Assembly: GCF_022760995.1 (NCBI RefSeq)
Contig: NZ_JAKWJO010000004.1
Location: 291,357 to 355,356 of the forward strand
Direction of reading: 5' to 3'
DNA from: Dyella sedimenti
Lineage (GTDB): Bacteria > Pseudomonadota > Gammaproteobacteria > Xanthomonadales > Rhodanobacteraceae
DNA: 64,000 bases
The number at the start of each line of letters is the position of its first letter. The first letter of the stretch is position 1. Both the position numbers and the translations under genes were made by a program. This document shows positions 60,105 through 64,000 of this stretch, in pieces. Under the pieces are notes generated by a model. The model searched no databases. It had not been told where the DNA came from and saw only the letters and a list, made by a program, of their open reading frames with translations.

Positions 60105-60133
60105 TTGACAAGTTGGTGCATTCGTGCTATAGT
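60105..60133 (+). promoter_or_regulatory. Near-consensus sigma-70 promoter of the element
   Basis: -35 TTGACA (60105-60110), a 17-bp spacer and -10 TATAGT (60128-60133). This is the strongest promoter seen in the window. It would produce a leader of about 300 bases before the first gene at 60441. Confidence 0.8.
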
Positions 60134-60139
60134 GCTTAT

Positions 60140-60440
60140 TGTGGTTGGAGCGTCCGTGCAAAGCGGGCACCTGTCAGTCTGACCACCGGCAACCTGAGAC
60201 CATCACCCTACCGGCCCCGAGCAGGGGGACTAGCGTGGTAGGGAAAATATTTTTCACTTTCTGGGGGGCTTTTTCCCCAAATCCGGATATACATATATAG
60301 AGGGCAATGAAAAGCTGCCCCTAGTGAATACCCCACCGTGCAACGCGGTGAGCAAGTACCACCATCCCGCTTACTAACAGACCCTGCCTGCATACCGCTG
60401 GCGGGGCATTCGTGCTGTTTCAACAAAGGAGGAACCAAAG
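60140..60440 (+). ncRNA. Structured leader or small RNA of the element
   Basis: Successive stems are visible: CCCTACC/GGTAGGG (60206-60212 with 60237-60243) enclosing CCCC/GGGG (60215-60218 with 60224-60227); GGGG/CCCC near 60264-60279; GGGCA/TGCCC (60302-60306 with 60316-60320); CACCG/CGGTG (60334-60338 with 60346-60350); and a CCCTGCC/GGCGGGG stem near 60383-60407. No open frame of note. It ends in AAAGGAGG before the 60441 gene. It could be a riboregulator, a separate small RNA or part of an origin. Confidence 0.45.
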
Positions 60441-60722
60441 ATGCCTAAGACAAAGGCGTTGACCATCAAGGACGTTGTGAACGTCCAGAACGACAACCTA
60501 CGCACCATCGGCCAGAAGATCATCTATCTCACCATCCGCAATGGATCAGATGAGAACGGATGGGCAAGCGTGAGCCTCACTGACCTGGCCAGGAACACCG
60601 GCCTTAGCCGCCGTGGCGTGGTCAACATCATCAGCCGTATGAAGGACTGTGGACTGGTCGAGTCATCGAACGATCACGACAGCCACGTTTCAAAGAACAA
60701 GTACCGCGCAATCACTCTCTAA
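60441..60722 (+). CDS. Small winged-helix DNA-binding protein
   Basis: A 93-residue protein. Its core reads 'TIGQKIIYLTIRNGSDENGWASVSLTDLARNTGLSRRGVVNIISRMKDCGLVESS', a helix-turn-helix with recognition helix 'SRRGVVNIISRM' and a wing near 'DSHVSKNKYRAI'. This resembles HTH_36-type domains used in phage and plasmid replication proteins and regulators. The ribosome site AAAGGAGGAACC is excellent. It is the first gene behind the strong promoter and probably regulates or helps start replication. Confidence 0.65.
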   Translation: MPKTKALTIKDVVNVQNDNLRTIGQKIIYLTIRNGSDENGWASVSLTDLARNTGLSRRGVVNIISRMKDCGLVESSNDHDSHVSKNKYRAITL

Positions 60723-60736
60723 AGGAGAAGACAACC

Positions 60737-61126
60737 ATGAGTAAGAACATTTGGGGCCCGGAGCCCAGCCCCTTCGATCTGGAACTTGAAGAAGTGGAAG
60801 AACGTCCTGAGCCCCGGAAGCTGGACATGAAGAACGCCAAGGACCGCGAGGAAGCTATGCGAATTCTTCAAGTTGAAGCCATTGCAAAGAACCCTGAACT
60901 CGTCCAGTTCAAGACGTCCACTCCTGATCGCCATGTGAGCAATGTGATGGTTGACGATCAAGGTCATGTGCTCCCCAAGGAAAGCATCATGGCTGGCCCT
61001 AAGGCCAACGCTAAGGACAGGGCGGAATACATGAAGGCTCTGCGGGCAGAAGTCTATGGTCGCAATGGCATCAAGGCTGAAGACCTCTATAAGTCTTCTC
61101 GTCCCCCGAAAGGCTACAAGTTCTAA
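60737..61126 (+). CDS. Hypothetical element protein, 129 residues
   Basis: No family is recognised. The protein is acidic at the N-terminus ('LELEEVEERPEPRKL'), then has alternating helical segments and a basic C-terminal tail ('YKSSRPPKGYKF'). No signal peptide or membrane segment. It lies 14 bp after the winged-helix gene with its own AAAGGAGAAG site and 13 bp before the helicase, so the three form one operon. The order suggests a helicase partner or loader (inference). Confidence 0.7.
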   Translation: MSKNIWGPEPSPFDLELEEVEERPEPRKLDMKNAKDREEAMRILQVEAIAKNPELVQFKTSTPDRHVSNVMVDDQGHVLPKESIMAGPKANAKDRAEYMKALRAEVYGRNGIKAEDLYKSSRPPKGYKF

Positions 61127-61139
61127 TCCTAGGAGCTAG

Positions 61140-62663
61140 ATGGAAAGAATCTTTGCGAGCCATAGCCTCGCTATCAAGGAGAACACCGCTAACAAGCGCA
61201 TCAAAGTTCTCGCCAGTAACCCCGGGGTCGGAAAGACCCAGCAGTTCATCGAAGGCATTACCGCTGATAAGCGATATGTCTATGCAGCGCCAACAAGGGT
61301 GTTAGCCCTTGAAGTCATGAAGAGATTGGACGAAGTAGGTCACGCCTACAAACCCATCTTCACTGGACAGACTAACGACGTTAAATCCGTCATCCATCAG
61401 GCTAGCGAAGCAATGGCTGCCCTAGAGGATCATGTCCTCATCATAACCCATAAATGCCTCGCCTCTGTGAAGCCTGAGCTTCTGAGGGGATGGGAGTTAT
61501 GCATTGATGAGGCTCCGGACATGGTGGATATCAACACCGTGACAATGCCCGCCAGTGAATACGATCTGGTGATCGCTCCATTTGTTGGGGACTGTGACGT
61601 CAATGGTCATCTACTCATCAATGATGTCCGTATGGCGGAAGCTTGGGAGATTCATGCTCAAGGCATGGAAGATGCCAAAAACAACAGGACAAGGAATAAA
61701 ACCCTGCTGCTAGTCCTCGATGCCATGCTCACTCCTACCAAGAACGCTAGAGCGGTTACAGGGAAAGATAGCAAGGGTAAGAATGTGGTGAGAGTCAGCG
61801 TGGAAGGGTTCACCGACTTCACCAGAGCCTTCAACTACGCCAACTCTGTAACCCTCATGGGGGCGAATGTTGAGAAAAGCCTTGTGGCTACCCATGCCAT
61901 GAAGCGTGGCTTCACCCTTGACATTGAAAAGGAGCACCAGCCTAGGGCTGGGCTACCTTTCATTCTTCCTTTGGTCAGGGATGCTGAAGGCGCTTACGTT
62001 TCCAAGCGCATGCTTCTAACGATGCCAGATGGAAGCGTTGCCAATGAATGGAACTCTGAGTGCTTCGGTCAGAAGGCTCTGGAAAGAGCCTTGGCATACA
62101 TTGGAGACAAGAAGGCAATCTTTGCCAGCTTTGACTGGTGTCGCCCTGATCTTCCGGAGAACGTAGAACGCATCCCCTACGACAGTAGAGGGTTGAACAA
62201 GTGGAGAGACGTCAACGTCTCCATCCACATAATCCACGGCAACTTAAGCCCGGATGAGTACGGACCCATCATGCGAATCTTTGAGCAGATGGGAGTCCCT
62301 CACGAAGAGGGCAAGGAAGCTCACCGATGGGCAAGGGAAGAGGATCTTGTGGTCCAACATGCCCATAGAACCTCCCTACGGGACAAGGACAACTCGGTGG
62401 ATACCATCCACATTGTCACCAGCCTCACCCAGGCTCGGAGACTGAGGGATGCCCTAGGAGGTAATCGGGTGTTGGACTTGGAACTCATGGTGGACCCGCC
62501 AGAGACCAAGCCCACCGAGGGACAGAAGAAGAGGGAGACAGAGCGCAGTGACCTTGCTATGCAAGTGAAGGCGCTCAAGGCCAAAGGAATGGGACAGGTG
62601 ATGATCGCCAAGTTCCTTGGCATCAGCCAACCGAAGGTTAGTCGTCTCCTGAAGGACGGGTAG
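61140..62663 (+). CDS. Superfamily 2 type helicase/ATPase with C-terminal helix-turn-helix
   Basis: A 507-residue protein. Walker A 'NPGVGKT' (27-33), motif Ia-like 'APTRVLALEV' (50-59), 'THKCLASV' (103-110), Walker B 'CIDEAPDM' (121-128, DEAP box) and a motif-VI-like 'QHAHRTSLRDKD' in the second half. The last 40 residues ('MQVKALKAKGMGQVMIAKFLGISQPKVSRLLKDG') form a recombinase- or sigma-like HTH. The combination of an unwinding motor and sequence-specific DNA binding resembles origin-binding helicases of some viruses, so a replication-initiation role is proposed, not shown. Hairpins suited to an origin follow it directly. Confidence 0.75.
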   Translation: MERIFASHSLAIKENTANKRIKVLASNPGVGKTQQFIEGITADKRYVYAAPTRVLALEVMKRLDEVGHAYKPIFTGQTNDVKSVIHQASEAMAALEDHVLIITHKCLASVKPELLRGWELCIDEAPDMVDINTVTMPASEYDLVIAPFVGDCDVNGHLLINDVRMAEAWEIHAQGMEDAKNNRTRNKTLLLVLDAMLTPTKNARAVTGKDSKGKNVVRVSVEGFTDFTRAFNYANSVTLMGANVEKSLVATHAMKRGFTLDIEKEHQPRAGLPFILPLVRDAEGAYVSKRMLLTMPDGSVANEWNSECFGQKALERALAYIGDKKAIFASFDWCRPDLPENVERIPYDSRGLNKWRDVNVSIHIIHGNLSPDEYGPIMRIFEQMGVPHEEGKEAHRWAREEDLVVQHAHRTSLRDKDNSVDTIHIVTSLTQARRLRDALGGNRVLDLELMVDPPETKPTEGQKKRETERSDLAMQVKALKAKGMGQVMIAKFLGISQPKVSRLLKDG

Positions 62664-63047
62664 TTTTATTCACTCGCTCCTAGAGTAATTCTAGGGGAAA
62701 GTGAATAAGTCACCCTGAGGATGGCTCCCTGTGGAGAGCGTTGCTCTCTGTGGGGAGCTAACCCTTGAGAACACCCTTCCATAAAGAGAACAAGTATGAC
62801 CACTCGACCCAGCTAAAGCTGGCTCTCGGGTGATAAGAGCAAGAGCATGCCTCCGGCGGTTTAAGAGCACGCTGAAGATCAAAAGATTCCTTCGGTAGAT
62901 CAGGAGCGAATGCCTTTGCTCTTGACCTTGGAGCAGGCTTTTAACGCTCTTGGGGTTGTTAGGGGCAAAGCCCCTGACCCTTACGGAGTGGTTATTAACC
63001 CATATCCACGCTCTCTTCCAGAGAGCCCACCCAACAAGAGGACGCAT
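62664..63047. other. Non-coding region packed with nested hairpins, origin or structured RNA candidate
   Basis: First: TTATTCACT/AGTGAATAA (62666-62674 with 62700-62708) around CCTAGA/TCTAGG. Second: GCTCCC/GGGAGC (62724-62729 with 62753-62758) around GAGAGC-GTT-GCTCTC with identical TGTG internal loops. Third: CACTCG/CGGGTG around CCAGCT/AGCTGG (62801-62832). Further stems: AGGGGC-AAA-GCCCCT near 62963-62977 and CTCTCT-TCC-AGAGAG near 63010-63025. No convincing start or frame until 63048. Confidence 0.65.
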
Positions 63048-63398
63048 ATGAGCATCCCATCAGATGGAAAAGAACAATATGTAAAAGCCTACGCCCATAG
63101 GAAGCTGGCGAAGGAATGGGGTATCAACCTCAACAGCCTTCAGGAGTACGCCCAAGAGAACGGCTGGGACGTTGAGCATAAGCTCCACTGGCAAGACGTA
63201 GCCCTAGAAGCGCTCAAGATGAAGGTTGAGGAACAGGAGGTGTCCGCCATCAAGGAGCTTCTCAAGGCTACGGGTATCAGTCGTCCTGTAGGCAGACCGC
63301 CGAAGGCAGAGGTTCAGAGGCATATTGCCATTGAGGCAAGGATTGCCAAGGAGTTTGAGGACGATATGGCCAGACTTAAGCTTGTGACCAATGATTAA
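63048..63398 (+). CDS. Small GRPPK-motif protein, possibly terminase small subunit-like
   Basis: A 116-residue protein. An N-terminal helix-turn-helix-like part ('AHRKLAKEWGINLNSLQEYAQENGWDVEHKLHWQDVALEALKMKVEEQ') is followed by the AT-hook-like 'RPVGRPPKAEVQRHIAIEARIAKEFEDDMARLKLV'. A GRPxK-E segment followed by a charged helix with a terminal D..R is a pattern I associate with some phage small terminase and packaging proteins; this is a weak resemblance. The ATG at 63048 has AAGAGGA upstream. An upstream in-frame ATG at 62910 would run through hairpins and is rejected. Confidence 0.6.
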   Translation: MSIPSDGKEQYVKAYAHRKLAKEWGINLNSLQEYAQENGWDVEHKLHWQDVALEALKMKVEEQEVSAIKELLKATGISRPVGRPPKAEVQRHIAIEARIAKEFEDDMARLKLVTND

Positions 63399-63449
63399 TT
63401 AATTTAGACATGGATGGTGCATAGGCCTTGAGCGGGATGCTTCAAGCTA

Positions 63450-63893
63450 TCAGTCACCCTTTCCATGCAAGGCGCTAACAAACGCCTCTACAGCGTCGGG
63501 CTCACAACCCTTGCCGCTAACGGTTAGAACCTCAGAACCCGACTTTGTATCAATCACAGATATGTCATAGACAATATCGGGGGTAAGTCCTTTGAAGCAC
63601 CAATCAAACTGGTTGGATGAAACGGTCAACTGGTATCTGGTGTTAAAGGTGTCGTACTGAGCAATCTTTGTTGCTGCCCCCACTGTTCCCTTGGTAACGG
63701 AGGGGCCCGCGTATACAACTAATTTCCAGCCATCTTGAGCAAGGGCTTGCTTGAGCTTCCCCTTCAGGCCTTCGGCACCAGCAGGCACAGTGATGGTCTT
63801 ACTGGAAGTGTCAATCTGGCTGTAAATCTGGACATTGCGGGAGGCGCATCCAGCTAAGGCTATGAGCGCGACCGTCAGCGCTGCTTTCTTCAT
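63450..63893 (-). CDS. Small lipoprotein of unknown function
   Basis: A 147-residue envelope lipoprotein. The signal reads MKKAALTVALIALAGC with lipobox LAGC at residues 13-16. The mature part has a repeated beta pattern ('KTITVPAGAEGLKGKLKQALAQDGWKLVVYAG', 'NTRYQLTVSSNQFDWCFKG', 'VYDISVIDTKSGSEVLTVSGKGCEPDAVEAF') and two cysteines. It is convergent with the rest of the element, as expected of a cargo (moron) gene expressed from the integrated state. No homologue is named. Confidence 0.75.
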   Translation of the reverse strand: MKKAALTVALIALAGCASRNVQIYSQIDTSSKTITVPAGAEGLKGKLKQALAQDGWKLVVYAGPSVTKGTVGAATKIAQYDTFNTRYQLTVSSNQFDWCFKGLTPDIVYDISVIDTKSGSEVLTVSGKGCEPDAVEAFVSALHGKGD

Positions 63894-64000
63894 AATACGT
63901 CTTCCCCTGTTTAGGCAGTTGTCCTGCCCTCGAATTTAGAGCCGCTAACAAAACCGGGTTGAAGGCTGGTTCGCGGGTGGCAAAATTGCAGCATGGCCCG
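63894..64000. other. Upstream region of the lipoprotein, window end
   Basis: About 107 bp without a recognisable gene. A promoter for the lipoprotein is expected here, but no clear -35/-10 pair could be fixed. The element continues beyond the window. Confidence 0.4.

Larger units (their letters stand above)
58842..64000. mobile_element. Left part of an integrated element in tRNA-Val
   Basis: It begins at the tRNA-Val remnant with an adjacent integrase and continues to the window end without a second tRNA copy. Its genes differ from the host: lower GC by eye, more A-ending and T-ending codons, strong purine-rich ribosome sites, and long structured non-coding gaps. The order is integrase, winged-helix protein, unknown protein, helicase, GRPPK protein, lipoprotein (opposite strand). 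The set fits a prophage, phage satellite or other integrative element; no structural phage gene is certain in the part seen. Confidence 0.8.

Noticed and set aside
60082..60110. A promoter using the upstream TTGACA at 60082
   Set aside because: At 17 bp downstream it has TTGACA rather than a -10 box; the box at 60105 with TATAGT is the convincing pair.
62910..63047. In-frame extension of the GRPPK protein to an ATG at 62910
   Set aside because: It would translate through several hairpins and has no ribosome site, whereas the ATG at 63048 has AAGAGGA.

Overview
The window looks like chromosome of a high-GC gammaproteobacterium of the Xanthomonadales, most likely Rhodanobacteraceae (Dyella, Luteibacter or Frateuria type). 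This rests on the protein character, the Rrf2-sufBCDS and thrS-infC-rpmI-rplT-pheST-ihfA gene orders, the TonB receptor with a carboxypeptidase-like N-terminal domain, the AmgK/MurU pair, and dense palindromic intergenic repeats. It is an inference from gene content; no database was searched.

Layout. 1-2.5 kb: tail of a LysR regulator, then a class III aminotransferase and a HAD phosphatase (minus). 2.7-7.8 kb: a tightly coupled plus-strand export operon (outer-membrane channel, FtsX-type permease, ABC ATPase, periplasmic adaptor, MipA/OmpV protein). 7.9-11 kb: Rieske ferredoxin and GNAT (minus), M13 metallopeptidase (plus). 11.1-16.6 kb: suf operon with its Rrf2 regulator and a visible promoter/operator. 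16.9-18.6 kb: P-II and AmtB. 18.9-21.9 kb: AmgK-MurU muropeptide recycling and a sterol-desaturase-type membrane hydroxylase. 22-25 kb: large TonB-dependent receptor. 25.5-31.4 kb: secF, secD, yajC, tgt, queA. 31.5-34.7 kb: LuxR-type response regulator and two tandem DesK-type kinases, one broken by an in-frame stop. 35-41.5 kb: second class III aminotransferase, PsiF, upp, a chemoreceptor with a sigma-28-like promoter, and an EAL-CBS-GGDEF protein. 41.6-48.5 kb: proline iminopeptidase, D-2-hydroxyglutarate dehydrogenase divergent from serA, a secreted alpha/beta hydrolase and a PDZ lipoprotein. 48.9-56.8 kb: the conserved translation cluster thrS-infC-rpmI-rplT-pheS-pheT-ihfA-merR-tRNA-Pro (minus). 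57.2-58.8 kb: nucleotide-sugar epimerase and HemJ.

From about 58.84 kb the character changes. A 45-base 3' remnant of tRNA-Val(GAC) abuts a complete tyrosine integrase, followed by lower-GC genes (by eye) with strong Shine-Dalgarno sites: a winged-helix protein, an unrecognised protein, a Walker-type helicase/ATPase with a C-terminal helix-turn-helix, a small GRPPK-motif protein and a lipoprotein. This is the left part of an integrated element that runs past the window end. Its two long non-coding stretches (59918-60440 and 62664-63047) are packed with nested hairpins, and one follows a near-consensus promoter. This is the best candidate here for something undescribed.

Several families of inverted repeats recur between the host genes, including six copies of a roughly 70-95 bp element. 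No rRNA or CRISPR array was seen.
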